Shown: positions 1 to 9,112, counted from the first letter of the stretch. The stretch is DNA of 64,000 nt from Nitrospirota bacterium (GCA_016235245.1 JACRLO010000010.1:57851-121850); one strand, 5' to 3'. A program made the numbers and translations. Notes: generated by a model not told the origin, from the sequence alone.

Positions 1-2
1 AT

Positions 3-77
3 TTGATCTACGAGCCGATTTCACCATTTGAGCTTCTGAGGAAAGTGAGAGAGGTGCTCGATGAGGATACGGTATAA
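3..77 (+). CDS. C-terminal tail of a receiver-like (response regulator) protein, partial
   Basis: The frame open from the left edge encodes a short tail containing EPISPFELLRKVREVLDE and stops at TAA (75-77). The pattern of a proline-containing loop followed by an amphipathic last helix matches the end of two-component receiver domains, where the loop normally reads Lys-Pro; here Glu precedes Pro. Only about 24 residues are visible, so the assignment rests on this resemblance alone. The gene converges on ftsY, which ends 90 bp further on. Confidence 0.45.
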   Translation: MIYEPISPFELLRKVREVLDEDTV

Positions 78-166
78 GAGGCCTCTGTCGCTTTCTCTGG
101 CGTAGAGGGCTGGGTTTCATGCTATCGGTATTTCAGCGTGAACATGTGGAAGCCGGTCCGAACATA

Positions 167-1072
167 TCAGTCAAAGAGCGCTTTTACGAACTCAGCCGGT
201 TCGAAGTCCTGGAGGTCTTCAACTTTTTCACCCACGCCGATCAGTTTGACCGGGATATTCAGTTCTTTTTTGATGGCAAAGACAATGCCGCCCTTGGCAG
301 TGCCGTCAAGCTTGGTCAGCGCAATTGCGGTCACGCCGACCGCTTCGTTGAATAGCTGGGCCTGCCTGAGCGCATTCTGGCCGTTTGTGGCATCAACCAC
401 GAGCATCACCTCATGCGGAGCACCCTTGAGTGCCTTGTCGCAGACGCGCCGCACCTTCTTCAGTTCTTCCATGAGCGGACTTTTGGTATGCAGACGGCCT
501 GCCGTATCGATGATCACAATGTCAGTGCCCCGTGCCTTGGCCGCCTCGATAGCATCAAAGGCAACTGCCGAGGGGTCTGATCCGCTCTGGTGTCTGACCA
601 CCTGGGCGTCCGTCCTTTTACCCCAGATCTCAAGCTGTTCGATTGCCGCGGCCCTGAACGTGTCGCCGGCAGCAAGCAGAACGGAATACCCCTGGTCCCT
701 GAACCTGCTGGCGAGCTTGCCGATGGTTGTTGTCTTGCCGGCGCCATTAACGCCGACGGTGAGGATCACAAACGGTTTTTCTCCGAAGGCCACCAGCTTC
801 TGGCCCGAGCCCAATATGGCCGAGAGCTCTTTTTTCAGGAAATCCCTGACGGTGCCTGATTCGCCAAGCTCTCCTTTTCTGACCTTCTCCCTGAGATGCT
901 CTACGATCTCGGAAGCGCTGCCTGCGCCGATGTCGGCAAGTATGAGGGCCTCTTCCAGTTCCTCGAGGGTTTCGCTGTCTATCGCCTTTCCCCTGAAGAT
1001 TGACTCTACTTTTTCGACAAAGCCCTGCTTGGTCTTGGTCAGTCCCTGCTTAAGACGGTCAAATAATCCCAT
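167..1072 (-). CDS. ftsY: Signal recognition particle receptor FtsY
   Basis: SRP-dependent GTPase that docks ribosome-nascent chain complexes at the inner membrane and forms a reciprocally activated dimer with Ffh. The 301-residue protein is essentially the NG domain: a four-helix N domain, the P-loop GVNGAGKTTTIGKLA (about residue 107), DTFRAAAIEQL, DTAGRLHTKSPLMEEL and the guanine-specificity TKLDGTAKGG, ending with GVGEKVEDLQDFEPAEFV. The long acidic A domain of E. coli FtsY is absent, as in many bacteria, so membrane contact would rely on the N-terminal amphipathic helix MGLFDRLKQGL. It converges on the partial gene at the left edge. Confidence 0.97.
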   Translation of the reverse strand: MGLFDRLKQGLTKTKQGFVEKVESIFRGKAIDSETLEELEEALILADIGAGSASEIVEHLREKVRKGELGESGTVRDFLKKELSAILGSGQKLVAFGEKPFVILTVGVNGAGKTTTIGKLASRFRDQGYSVLLAAGDTFRAAAIEQLEIWGKRTDAQVVRHQSGSDPSAVAFDAIEAAKARGTDIVIIDTAGRLHTKSPLMEELKKVRRVCDKALKGAPHEVMLVVDATNGQNALRQAQLFNEAVGVTAIALTKLDGTAKGGIVFAIKKELNIPVKLIGVGEKVEDLQDFEPAEFVKALFD

Positions 1073-1159
1073 ATATCACCTCTGTGTCTTTGAATAATGA
1101 AAACGTGGATAGAATAGCAACTTGACCGGTCTCATTACAAACAGTGAAAGCGTTGCAGG

Positions 1160-1165
1160 TATAAT
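1160..1165 (+). promoter_or_regulatory. -10 element placed for a leaderless transcript of the GH3 gene
   Basis: A perfect TATAAT ends 7 nt before the A of the ATG at 1172, so the expected start of transcription coincides with the start codon. No Shine-Dalgarno precedes the ATG. A -35-like TTACAA (1135-1140) lies 19 bp upstream. Leaderless transcription is inferred from this geometry. Confidence 0.5.
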
Positions 1166-1171
1166 ACCCTC

Positions 1172-2605
1172 ATGCAGAATTATTATCAGTTCATGATTCC
1201 GAGGCTAAACGGACAGCAGATCAAAAAGAACTTCTCCCGTTATCGTTCACTGGTCAGAGAGGGTGTTGCAGGTTTTATTGTCTTTGGCGGTGAACTCGAG
1301 ACGGTGCGGACCTCTGTCGCAAGACTCCAGGAAGAGGCAGAACTTCCGCTCATCATCTCCTCAGATCTTGAACGCGGTCTGGGGCAGCAGTTGAAAGGCG
1401 GAACGGTCTTCCCTCCGGCCATGGCGCTTGGGGCTGCATATAAGAACATTACAGCGGCCAGCGGCCAGCAGTCTGCGATAAAACTTCTGAAAAAATCATT
1501 TAAGGCGGTTGCAGAAGAGGCGGACTATGCAGGGATAAACACAATCTTTGCGCCTGTACTCGATATCAATACGAATCCGAAAAACCCGATCATCGCCGTA
1601 AGGGCATTTGGCGAGGACCCTGCGACCGTCTCTTTCTTGGGCATCGAAATGATCAAAGCTCTCCAGAGCAGGGGCATTGCAGCCTGCGGCAAGCATTTCC
1701 CCGGTCACGGAGACACTTCGGTCGATTCCCATATCAGGCTCCCGGTTCTGCATCAGGAGATGAAAAGGCTGAGGAGATATGAACTTGCACCTTTTGCAAA
1801 GGCCATAGAGGCAGGGGTCAGGATGATCATGCTGGGCCATCTGAGTGTGCCTGCACTCGATGCCTCGGGGACGCCGGTCTCTTTTTCAAAAAAAGCGGTG
1901 CAGTTCCTTCGAAGCGACATGGGATATGACGGCCTGCTTGTTACGGATGCGCTCAATATGGGAGGCATCGGCAACTTTTCGGAGGAAGAGGCGGCGGCAA
2001 TGGCACTTCAGGCAGGAGTCGATATCCTGCTTCATCCCTCGGATGCGGATAAGCTTGCAGCGCATCTTCAGAGAATGAAACCATTATCTGATCCGACGAG
2101 ACTGCTCAAATTCCGGAAAAAGTTGAAGCCTTTATCTTTCCGCAAGGAACCGTCATTTGAATCCCATGCCCGCCTGTCGCAACAGCTTACAGAAGATGCG
2201 CTTACTGCCTCACGGCGCGTCAGCATCAAGGGAACGCCGCTGCTTGTCATCCTGAATGATGATGAAGATGACAAGGGGATGGTCTTTGCAGATCATCTGA
2301 AAAAGCAGTTCCCTGAAATGCGTATCTTCAGGTTAAAGTCAGGCATTGATTGTAAAACGTTCAAAAAAAGACAAGACGAGTTTTTGATCGTTGCCATATT
2401 CTCAGAGACAAAGGCATGGAAGGGCGGTGCAAGCAGCTGGCTTTTCGATGCGATCAGGTCCTTCAGTCCCGGGGCAGACCTTTTCATCTCCTTTGGCAGC
2501 CCCTATCTCCTTGAGGAGGTCGGAAAAACTCCCTGTCTCTATGCATACGGGGATGCCGGGCAGCCGCAGGAGGCCGTAGCAGGATTGCTGGCAGGGACCC
2601 TTTGA
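1172..2605 (+). CDS. Glycoside hydrolase family 3 protein, NagZ-like beta-N-acetylhexosaminidase
   Basis: Likely removes N-acetylglucosamine from muropeptides during cell-wall recycling, in the cytoplasm. The GH3 TIM-barrel domain spans about residues 5-320, with the bacterial NagZ signature KHFPGHGDTSVDSH (around residue 170; the His is the acid/base of NagZ enzymes) and the nucleophile Asp in LLVTDALNMGGI. About 150 C-terminal residues resemble a reduced GH3 C-terminal domain, making the protein longer (477 aa) than E. coli NagZ (about 340) and closer to the two-domain type seen in Bacillus. ATG 1172 has no ribosome site but lies exactly where a leaderless start would be; Met8 (1193) is the alternative. 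Substrate is inferred from the family. Confidence 0.85.
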   Translation: MQNYYQFMIPRLNGQQIKKNFSRYRSLVREGVAGFIVFGGELETVRTSVARLQEEAELPLIISSDLERGLGQQLKGGTVFPPAMALGAAYKNITAASGQQSAIKLLKKSFKAVAEEADYAGINTIFAPVLDINTNPKNPIIAVRAFGEDPATVSFLGIEMIKALQSRGIAACGKHFPGHGDTSVDSHIRLPVLHQEMKRLRRYELAPFAKAIEAGVRMIMLGHLSVPALDASGTPVSFSKKAVQFLRSDMGYDGLLVTDALNMGGIGNFSEEEAAAMALQAGVDILLHPSDADKLAAHLQRMKPLSDPTRLLKFRKKLKPLSFRKEPSFESHARLSQQLTEDALTASRRVSIKGTPLLVILNDDEDDKGMVFADHLKKQFPEMRIFRLKSGIDCKTFKKRQDEFLIVAIFSETKAWKGGASSWLFDAIRSFSPGADLFISFGSPYLLEEVGKTPCLYAYGDAGQPQEAVAGLLAGTL

Positions 2606-2746
2606 TGCCCGTCAGCCAGATGGCCGGGTTCTTTCACCGTAGTGCCTGTTTATGGTATATTGGTGAGCAAAAATCCATGACCTGCCCGCTGCCGGAAACA
2701 GTATTATTTTATTCTCTGGCGCAGGGCTTGAGCGGATAAGGAGCAG

Positions 2747-4822
2747 ATGTCAAAACTTCATCTTATTCTCGCATTTCATAATCATCAGCCGGTAGGGAAT
2801 TTCGACCATGTGCTTGAGGACTGCTACGCAAAGTCCTATCTGCCGTTTCTCGAGACCCTGCTCGGTCATCCGAAACTGAAGGTAGTGCTCCATTATTCGG
2901 GGCATCTTCTGTCGTGGATGCGTGACCATCATCCTGAGGCGATAGAGATCCTCCGTAATCTTGTCAGGGAGCAGAGGGTAGAACTGCTTTCCGGGGGTTT
3001 TTATGAGCCGATCCTTACGGTGCTGCCTGAAAAAGACCGTCCGCTCCAGGTAAAGGAGCTCTCCCGATTTATTGCAAAAAATATCGGACTGAGGCCCAGG
3101 GGCATGTGGCTTGCCGAGCGTGTATGGGAACCGCAGATGCCGAAGTTCATTGCAGAGGCGGGTATCGAGTATCTTCCGATTGACGATTACCACTTCAAGC
3201 TTACCGGGCTTGAGGACAAGGACCTCCTTGGCTACTACATTACCGAGGAAGACGGCAATATCGTGAGCGTTTTCCCTGGCAGTGAAAAACTTCGCTATCT
3301 GATCCCCTTCCGGTCTGTTGAAGAGACCATTGCCTATTTCAGGGAGATATCGATGCGGCAGGGCAATCCGCTTCTGACCATGGCTGACGACGGCGAAAAA
3401 TTCGGCGTCTGGCCCAACACGTACAAGCACTGTTATGAAGACCGCTGGCTTGACCGGTTCTTCACCGCGCTTGAGGACAACAGCGACTGGCTTGAGACGA
3501 CGACCTTCAGCTCATACTACGAGAGGTTCCAGCCCCTCGGCAAGGTCTACCTGCCGACTGCTTCGTACCGGGAAATGGGGGAGTGGACGCTGCCGCCTGA
3601 GGGGGCGATCGAATATGAGCAGGTCCTTGAACTGCTCGAAAAAAGCGCAGGAGACAGGGCAAAACAGCTTCTGCGGGGCGGCATCTGGCGGGCATTCTTT
3701 ACGAAATATCCTGAATCAAATCATATCCACAAGCGGATGCGCATGATCAGCCAAAGAGTCCATGAGGCAAGCAGTACCAACCCGAAGAAGGGTAAAGCGG
3801 CGCTCGCCGAGCTCTGGAAGGGCCAGTGCAACGATGCATACTGGCACGGCATCTTCGGGGGTCTGTATCTGCCGCATCTGAGGTCTGCGCTCTACCGGCA
3901 CCTTCTCCGGGCCGAGACGCTTGCCTGCGATATCCTTAAGGACTATAAACAGAATGAGAAGGGCGATTTTGACTGCGACGGTTTTGAAGACGTCCTGATC
4001 GGCACAAAGAGCACAGTACTGGCTGCAACGGAACGAGGCGGGAGCCTGACCGAGCTTTCGCTCAGGAAACAGTCGGTGAATATTCTCGATATCCTGACGC
4101 GGAGGCCTGAGGCATACCATGCAAAGGTGGCTCAGGCCTCTGAGGCGGTCGCTGGCGGCACAAAGACCATTCATGATCAACTGACGGTGAAAGAGGAGGG
4201 CCTCTCGGAATATCTCGTCTATGACAAACAGAGGCGGGTATCGCTTCTCGACCACTTCCTGCCGGCAGAGACAACGCTCGACGCCATGGCAGGCTCCAGC
4301 CATGAAGAGCTTGGTGACTTTACCACCGGAATATATTCCCTGACCAGGTCATACAAAAAGGGAGATATCAGCCTTGTCATGGGCCGCGAGGGTGTTGTGG
4401 CCGGCAACCGGGTTGATGTACGAAAGAAGATCGACCTTACGCATGAGTCGCGCGTTGAGCTGGAATACCTGCTGAAGGGGACCTTTGGCGGTCTTTTTGC
4501 CGTGGAGATGAACCTGTCCCTGTTAGGCTCGCCCTTTGCTTTGATACGGGTTGGCGACAAGACTCTTCAGGCCCGCTCAAAGGCCGTGCATGAGCGTATC
4601 AGGGGGTTTGTGGTTGAAGATACCTTCCTGAAGCTCCGGCTGCAATTCAGCTTTTCGGAAGATATACAGCTATGGCACTATCCTGTCGAGACGATCTCCC
4701 TTTCAGAGCAGGGAGTAGAGCGGCTGTATCAGGGCACCGCACTGCTGTTTGTTCTGCCGATACCGTGCCTTGACAGAAAAATAGTTACCTGCAGGATTGA
4801 CCATGGGGAGGAACCAGCGTGA
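2747..4822 (+). CDS. GH57 alpha-amylase / 4-alpha-glucanotransferase
   Basis: Retaining alpha-glucan enzyme of glycogen or starch metabolism, probably cytoplasmic since no signal peptide is seen. The GH57 opening HLILAFHNHQPVGNFDHV, the nucleophile Glu in GMWLAERVWEPQMP (about residue 125) and the acid/base Asp in TMADDGEKFGVWP (about residue 212) are all present. The 691-residue length, with a central helical and a C-terminal beta domain (the DUF1925/DUF1926-type region), fits the archaeal 4-alpha-glucanotransferase group rather than short amylases. It overlaps the next gene by 4 bp, so the two are translationally coupled. Transferase versus hydrolase activity cannot be decided from sequence. 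Confidence 0.9.
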   Translation: MSKLHLILAFHNHQPVGNFDHVLEDCYAKSYLPFLETLLGHPKLKVVLHYSGHLLSWMRDHHPEAIEILRNLVREQRVELLSGGFYEPILTVLPEKDRPLQVKELSRFIAKNIGLRPRGMWLAERVWEPQMPKFIAEAGIEYLPIDDYHFKLTGLEDKDLLGYYITEEDGNIVSVFPGSEKLRYLIPFRSVEETIAYFREISMRQGNPLLTMADDGEKFGVWPNTYKHCYEDRWLDRFFTALEDNSDWLETTTFSSYYERFQPLGKVYLPTASYREMGEWTLPPEGAIEYEQVLELLEKSAGDRAKQLLRGGIWRAFFTKYPESNHIHKRMRMISQRVHEASSTNPKKGKAALAELWKGQCNDAYWHGIFGGLYLPHLRSALYRHLLRAETLACDILKDYKQNEKGDFDCDGFEDVLIGTKSTVLAATERGGSLTELSLRKQSVNILDILTRRPEAYHAKVAQASEAVAGGTKTIHDQLTVKEEGLSEYLVYDKQRRVSLLDHFLPAETTLDAMAGSSHEELGDFTTGIYSLTRSYKKGDISLVMGREGVVAGNRVDVRKKIDLTHESRVELEYLLKGTFGGLFAVEMNLSLLGSPFALIRVGDKTLQARSKAVHERIRGFVVEDTFLKLRLQFSFSEDIQLWHYPVETISLSEQGVERLYQGTALLFVLPIPCLDRKIVTCRIDHGEEPA

Positions 4823-6483
4823 AAAAAAGTGTTCTGTTTGTATTGGTATATATTGCCGTGATGTCATCACTCGTCTTTGGCGCCGAGGACCCGCTGATTA
4901 AACTCACCACCGAAACGCTTCAGTTTTTTAAGCCGGCAAGCGGCAAGGTCGTGAGCGTTGAGGGAGGTACTTTCGCTGCTGAAATGAATGCGAAGGAAGG
5001 GCTCAGGGCCGGTATGCGGCTCAACATTCTCAGGGAAGGCGAGCCCTTCAGACATCCGGTGACCCGTGAAATCCTGGGCAGGGTTGAATCACAGGCAGGC
5101 AAGGCTGAGGTCAGGACTATTCAGGGCGACCAGGTAAGCGGAACGATTGTTGACGGAACTGTCCGTGTCGGCGACAGACTGAGGCTTTCTGAGACAAAAG
5201 TAAAAATGGCCTTTATCCAGGACAAGACCGTAGATTGGTATCTCGGTGATGACCTGTACCGTAAGCTGAAGGCTACGGGGCGGGTCGAGATGGCTGACAC
5301 GGCCCTTGAAACGGGCGACGTCAGGAAGGCTGTCGAAGAGGCGAAACGACTGAATGCCGAGGTTGCCGTTGTGCTTACGGCAAAGGAGGCTGATAAGGGC
5401 ACGCTGCTGAGGGAGCAGGCATTCTGGGCCTCTGACGGCGTGAAGTTCTATGATTCGGAGATCAAGGTCGATATCTCGTTTACCAAGGACCTCAAGCTGG
5501 GCGGAGAATATTTTGGCGGTATGTCGGGCGAGGCTCTCTTTCGGTACGACCTTCCTTTTGGCGCACGCTTTGTGGTGACCGGAGACTTTGATGGTGACGG
5601 CAAACAGGAGATTGGCCTGAGTACGGGAAAAGACCTGCGGACCTATATGCCGGGCGTTGACTTAAAACCCCTCTGGGAACTGAAAGGCCAGGTTTCTGAG
5701 GAGCACCTCTGGGTAGATGCCCTTGACCTTAACCGCAACGGCAGAGATGAACTGATCATTACCTCCATGAGAAACGGAGAGGTCTATTCGACCATTTATG
5801 AGCTTGACGGAGCTGAATTTAGGAAACTCTGGGAAGGCAGGTTCTTCCTGCGGAAATCCGGCTCCGGCCTGATCGGGCAGAAATACCTCCCGGATGAAGG
5901 ATTCGATGGCAATGTCTTTACGGTCACATGGGATGGAAGCACATACAAGGCCGGAGAGAAACTTAACCTGCCCAAGGGGGTCAATATCTATGACTTCATT
6001 AATCTTGAAGGAACTGGCAGTGAACGCCATGTTCTTGCCTACGACGAGAAGGGCTTTCTGAACGTATTTAATGACAACGGCATACGGATATGGAAAAGCA
6101 GCGTGAGCGCCGGGGCCTTTTCAACGACCTTCACGAAAAAATCTCCTGCTTCCTATATCCAGGAAACAGAGTGGTCGATCAAGGACAGGCTCATATCGAG
6201 AAACAAAGACGTTCTGGTTGTCCAGAAGGTCCCTTTTGCCGAGATGGCAAAAGGGCTTGGAGTCAAGAAGTCCCTGATCAAGACCTATTGGTGGTCAGGT
6301 TTTTCGATGGAAGAGAGCGTCTTGCTCGACAATGTCCCGGGGACGCTATTCGATTACGCACTTGCCGGTGACAAGATTGTCGTCCTTGCGAGTCCGTTCC
6401 TTGGCGTCAAATTCGAAAACATTCTGAAAGGGGAAAACCCTCTCGGAACGCTCATGTACATTTACTCTGCCAAGGGGAAATAG
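4819..6483 (+). CDS. Exported FG-GAP/VCBS-like repeat protein, function unknown
   Basis: The GTG start overlaps the GH57 stop by 4 bp. The N-terminus (MKKSVLFVLVYIAVMSSLVFG followed by Ala-Glu-Asp) is a Sec signal peptide, so the protein is periplasmic or outer-surface. About residues 30-130 form a small beta-rich region; from about 250 on, blades contain calcium-binding-like loops such as TGDFDGDGKQEIG and DALDLNRNGRDELI, typical of FG-GAP/VCBS beta-propellers. No catalytic motif is recognised. Coupling to a glucan enzyme may simply reflect operon compaction, since the downstream uppS begins 3 bp after the stop. Confidence 0.7.
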   Translation: MKKSVLFVLVYIAVMSSLVFGAEDPLIKLTTETLQFFKPASGKVVSVEGGTFAAEMNAKEGLRAGMRLNILREGEPFRHPVTREILGRVESQAGKAEVRTIQGDQVSGTIVDGTVRVGDRLRLSETKVKMAFIQDKTVDWYLGDDLYRKLKATGRVEMADTALETGDVRKAVEEAKRLNAEVAVVLTAKEADKGTLLREQAFWASDGVKFYDSEIKVDISFTKDLKLGGEYFGGMSGEALFRYDLPFGARFVVTGDFDGDGKQEIGLSTGKDLRTYMPGVDLKPLWELKGQVSEEHLWVDALDLNRNGRDELIITSMRNGEVYSTIYELDGAEFRKLWEGRFFLRKSGSGLIGQKYLPDEGFDGNVFTVTWDGSTYKAGEKLNLPKGVNIYDFINLEGTGSERHVLAYDEKGFLNVFNDNGIRIWKSSVSAGAFSTTFTKKSPASYIQETEWSIKDRLISRNKDVLVVQKVPFAEMAKGLGVKKSLIKTYWWSGFSMEESVLLDNVPGTLFDYALAGDKIVVLASPFLGVKFENILKGENPLGTLMYIYSAKGK

Positions 6484-6486
6484 ACC

Positions 6487-7206
6487 TTGGACCTGCACGG
6501 AAGGATACCCAGCCATGTAGGCATTATCATGGATGGCAACGGCAGATGGGCTGAACTCAGAGGTCTGCCGCGCATCGAGGGCCACCGCAGAGGTGCAGAG
6601 CGGTCCCGCGAAGTCATTGATCTGTCTCTTGAACTCGGCATCAAGTGTCTGACCCTGTATGCGTTTTCGACCGAGAACTGGCAGAGGCCGAAGGAAGAGG
6701 TCTCTATGCTCATGAAGATATTGGAGTTCTATCTGAAAAATGAATTTGAAACCCTTATCAGCAAGAATGTTGTCTTCAGGGCGATTGGCGAGACCTGGCG
6801 GCTGCCTGACAATATTCAGAACCTTATCAGGGAGACCGAGTATAAGACGAAACATAATAGCGGGATGAACCTGGTTGCCGCGCTCAGCTATAGCGGCAGA
6901 AGTGAGGTCATCAGGGCCGTCCGAAAGGTGATGAACTCCTGCTCGAACCCGATTGAACTGACGGAAGAGGATTTCGACTCATACCTTGATACCGCAGGCT
7001 TGCCGCACCCTGATCTGATCATCAGGACAAGCGGCGAACGGCGGCTCTCGAATTTTCTGCTCTGGCAGGCAGCCTATGCAGAACTCTATTTTACTGACAC
7101 CCTCTGGCCCGACTTTGACCGGGAAGAGTTCATGCTGGCGATCCAGGACTTTCAGGGAAGGGAGCGCCGTTTCGGCAACATATCCGGGAGGGCCAATGCA
7201 TCTTAA
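6487..7206 (+). CDS. uppS: Undecaprenyl diphosphate synthase (cis-prenyltransferase)
   Basis: Elongates farnesyl diphosphate with isopentenyl units to C55-PP, the lipid carrier precursor for peptidoglycan and O-antigen. The 239 residues hold the full set of UPPS motifs: HVGIIMDGNGRWAE with the catalytic Asp near residue 17, GHRRGAE, LTLYAFSTENWQRP and RTSGERRLSNFLLWQAAYAE with the late Asp/Glu region. Start is TTG at 6487, the only start that keeps the motif at its usual distance from the N-terminus. Its 3' end overlaps cdsA by 11 bp. Confidence 0.97.
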   Translation: MDLHGRIPSHVGIIMDGNGRWAELRGLPRIEGHRRGAERSREVIDLSLELGIKCLTLYAFSTENWQRPKEEVSMLMKILEFYLKNEFETLISKNVVFRAIGETWRLPDNIQNLIRETEYKTKHNSGMNLVAALSYSGRSEVIRAVRKVMNSCSNPIELTEEDFDSYLDTAGLPHPDLIIRTSGERRLSNFLLWQAAYAELYFTDTLWPDFDREEFMLAIQDFQGRERRFGNISGRANAS

Positions 7207-7987
7207 GCGCCTGATCGTTGCCTTGGTTCTGGTGCCTGCTCTGTATCTCTATACCATGCATCTGCCGCCGCAGTACTACCTGTTTCTGATAACCGCAGTC
7301 TCTACTGTTGCGCTTGCAGAGTTCTATGCCATAGCCGGCATTGAAGGGTCCCTGAAGTATTCGGGGCTGTTCTGGGGTGCGGCCCTTCTTGTCCTGCAGT
7401 TCTTTGCGCGGGAGTTATTTATTGATGCGCTCTTTATTGCGGCCCTTGCGATGCTGACCCTGCGGCTCTTTCTGAAAAGGGACTCAGCCGGTTCTGTCAG
7501 GGAAGCGACTGCCGCAATCTTTGGTCTCCTCTATATACCGGGGCTTCTGTCATTTCAGCTGGACATTATCAAGGCAGGCGCCCCGCTCCTTGTGATGCTC
7601 TATGCGGCGGTATGGGGTTCAGACAGCCTGGCGCTTTACATCGGCAAAAGCCTCGGCAGGAGAAAGCTCTATGTCGAGATAAGCCCTAACAAGACGGTTG
7701 AGGGGGCGGTCGGTTCATTCCTCGGCGGCTTCATCGGGGTAATGCTTATCAGGTTCACACTTCTTCAGACCATGCCCCTTCTGACTGCCACGCTGCTTGG
7801 GGTCGCGGTGAGTGCTGCGGCTATTATCGGCGATCTGGTCGAATCCATGTTCAAGCGTGACGCCGGCGTAAAGGATTCCAGTTCGATTGTGCCGGGTCAC
7901 GGCGGTTTTCTGTACAAGATCGACAGCGTCACCTTTGCCGGTCCTGCCTTCTACTGGTGCTGCCTTTTTCTGCATGTGATCAGGTAG
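7196..7987 (+). CDS. cdsA: Phosphatidate cytidylyltransferase with an altered signature motif
   Basis: Inner-membrane enzyme making CDP-diacylglycerol from phosphatidic acid and CTP. ATG 7196 is chosen for its Shine-Dalgarno GGGAGGG and 11-bp overlap with uppS; the 263 residues are rich in membrane helices. The CDP-alcohol-type signature is near the C-terminus: GDLVESMFKRDAGVKDSSS, then PGHGG-FL-YKID-S. In CdsA proteins the last part normally reads D-R/K-x-D; here the first Asp is Tyr (codon TAC at 7911-7913, one base from GAC). I recall that this Asp helps bind the catalytic metals. The gene is otherwise intact, so identity is sure but activity is open. Confidence 0.92.
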   Translation: MHLKRLIVALVLVPALYLYTMHLPPQYYLFLITAVSTVALAEFYAIAGIEGSLKYSGLFWGAALLVLQFFARELFIDALFIAALAMLTLRLFLKRDSAGSVREATAAIFGLLYIPGLLSFQLDIIKAGAPLLVMLYAAVWGSDSLALYIGKSLGRRKLYVEISPNKTVEGAVGSFLGGFIGVMLIRFTLLQTMPLLTATLLGVAVSAAAIIGDLVESMFKRDAGVKDSSSIVPGHGGFLYKIDSVTFAGPAFYWCCLFLHVIR

Positions 7988-8070
7988 CGCAAAACTCCCC
8001 TTTGCGGGATGAACGCGAGAAACAATCTCCGGGTAATACATCATGATTGTGCCATGAGTATCGTACTATT

Positions 8071-8361
8071 CTATGCAGCTACAGGATGAAGAGAGGCCTT
8101 CAGGGATTTGCGCATCTTGGCCATATGCCACAGATCGTAAGCAGTCTGCATATTCATCCATGTCTGCGCTGTTGAGCCAAAGACTATTTCGAGCCTCAGC
8201 GCCATTTCAGGGGTTATTGCTCCATGACCATTAACGATCTTCGATACGGTCTTGCGGGTCACCCCAAGCAGCTTTGCTGCTTGGGTTATGGAAAGGTTAA
8301 GAGGTTCCAGGCAAAGCGTCTGAAGGACCTCTCCGGGGTGCGGCGGATTATACATCTTCAT
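8071..8361 (-). CDS. higA: HigA-family antitoxin (XRE helix-turn-helix)
   Basis: Antitoxin of a type II module: binds HigB and represses the shared promoter. The 96 residues start with the typical HPGEVL segment, followed by a helix-turn-helix ([21 protein letters not shown]) and the HigA-type tail ([24 protein letters not shown]). A strong Shine-Dalgarno (GGAGG) precedes the ATG, and the gene lies 12 bp downstream of higB, the inverted toxin-first order typical of HigBA. Confidence 0.93.
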   Translation of the reverse strand: MKMYNPPHPGEVLQTLCLEPLNLSITQAAKLLGVTRKTVSKIVNGHGAITPEMALRLEIVFGSTAQTWMNMQTAYDLWHMAKMRKSLKASLHPVAA

Positions 8362-8373
8362 ATAAATACCTCC

Positions 8374-8652
8374 TCAATGGTAGTCTTCATAATTCACAAT
8401 CTCTGCATTACCTCCGGTAAAACGGAAGGTAACTCTCCAATTTGCCTGCACGGTAACAGACCAGATGTCTCTTTGCTGTCCTTTGAGGCGATGCAGTTTC
8501 AGGGACGGCAGGCTCATGCATTCTACAGAGTCAGCAGCTTCAAGCACGGCCAGTATGGATTTCAACCTATTGGCATGGATTGCCTGAATGCCGGCAGTGC
8601 TGCCCGTTTGGAAAAACCGCTCAAGCCCTTTGTGACTGAACGATACGATCAT
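8374..8652 (-). CDS. higB: HigB-family toxin (RelE superfamily mRNA interferase)
   Basis: Ribosome-dependent mRNA endonuclease that arrests translation when antitoxin is depleted. The 92 residues match HigB: FSHKGLERFFQTGSTAGI near the N-terminus, KLHRLKGQQRDIWSV in the middle and the C-terminal NWRVTFRFTGGNAEIVNYEDYH, with the basic and tyrosine-rich tail of the family. Full length, so likely functional. The module lies in the middle of a normally contiguous uppS-cdsA-dxr-rseP cluster, suggesting insertion. Confidence 0.93.
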   Translation of the reverse strand: MIVSFSHKGLERFFQTGSTAGIQAIHANRLKSILAVLEAADSVECMSLPSLKLHRLKGQQRDIWSVTVQANWRVTFRFTGGNAEIVNYEDYH

Positions 8653-8659
8653 GGTTTAA

Positions 8660-8687
8660 CTGTAACCGTAAGGGTTACAGATTGTCA
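8660..8687 (-). promoter_or_regulatory. Promoter and operator of the higBA module
   Basis: Reading the minus strand, a consensus -35 TTGACA (8682-8687) is followed after 18 bp by TACAGT as a possible -10. An inverted repeat with 8-bp perfect arms, CTGTAACC and GGTTACAG separated by 5 bp (8660-8680), covers the spacer and -10, just ahead of the higB start. This is where a HigA dimer would be expected to autorepress; the binding is inferred. Confidence 0.7.
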
Positions 8688-8856
8688 AGAGCCATTCCCG
8701 AAGACGGTCGCGTGCGTTCCCTGCGGGAGCATCTGGGGGGACTGCGAAGCTATCCGCTGAATTTGCAGGTGAGTTTGGATGCGGGGAGTGATGTGTGGCA
8801 GGCTGCGTCATTTTACAATAGGCCAATGATTTAAATAAAAATATAGGGGACTAAAC

Positions 8857-9048
8857 ATGGAGATCATTCCGCAACAGCTTATCGAAAGCAAAATATATCT
8901 GCTCAGCGGATCGTTGAAAAGCATAACCCCTTCTCACCTCCCCTTATCTTCACCAACAGTAGGTGCCTTAGGCAGTGGAGGAAGTAATCACGGGGAAGGC
9001 CAACTGCAGGTCTACACTCCGGAGTCTGTTTTTTGCCGGCAGTTATGA
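8857..9048 (+). pseudogene. Truncated ORF6N/KilA-N-type gene start
   Basis: After a GGGGA ribosome site an ATG opens MEIIPQQLIESKIYLLSG (8857-8910), which closely matches the conserved first residues of ORF6N-domain proteins found in phages and mobile islands. The similarity ends there: the following 45 codons look random and the frame stops at 9048. It is read as the surviving 5' end of a horizontally acquired gene deleted downstream, and supports the view that 8.0-9.1 kb is an inserted segment. Confidence 0.6.
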
Positions 9049-9106
9049 AGCGCCCTTGAGGAATTGCTGCTCAGTCAGGAGAAAGATTAAACCGTCCCTT
9101 TTTTTG

Positions 9107-9112
9107 TATAAT
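9107..9112 (+). promoter_or_regulatory. -10 element of dxr
   Basis: Perfect TATAAT ending 10 nt before the dxr ATG (9122), giving at most a 3-nt leader; no Shine-Dalgarno is present. It could restore expression of the dxr operon after insertion of the higBA segment, or it may be ancestral. Confidence 0.5.

Noticed and set aside
138-1097. Long plus-strand ORF opposite ftsY
   Set aside because: Shadow frame of ftsY with Ser/Ala/Pro-rich composition and no motif; ftsY on the other strand is clear.
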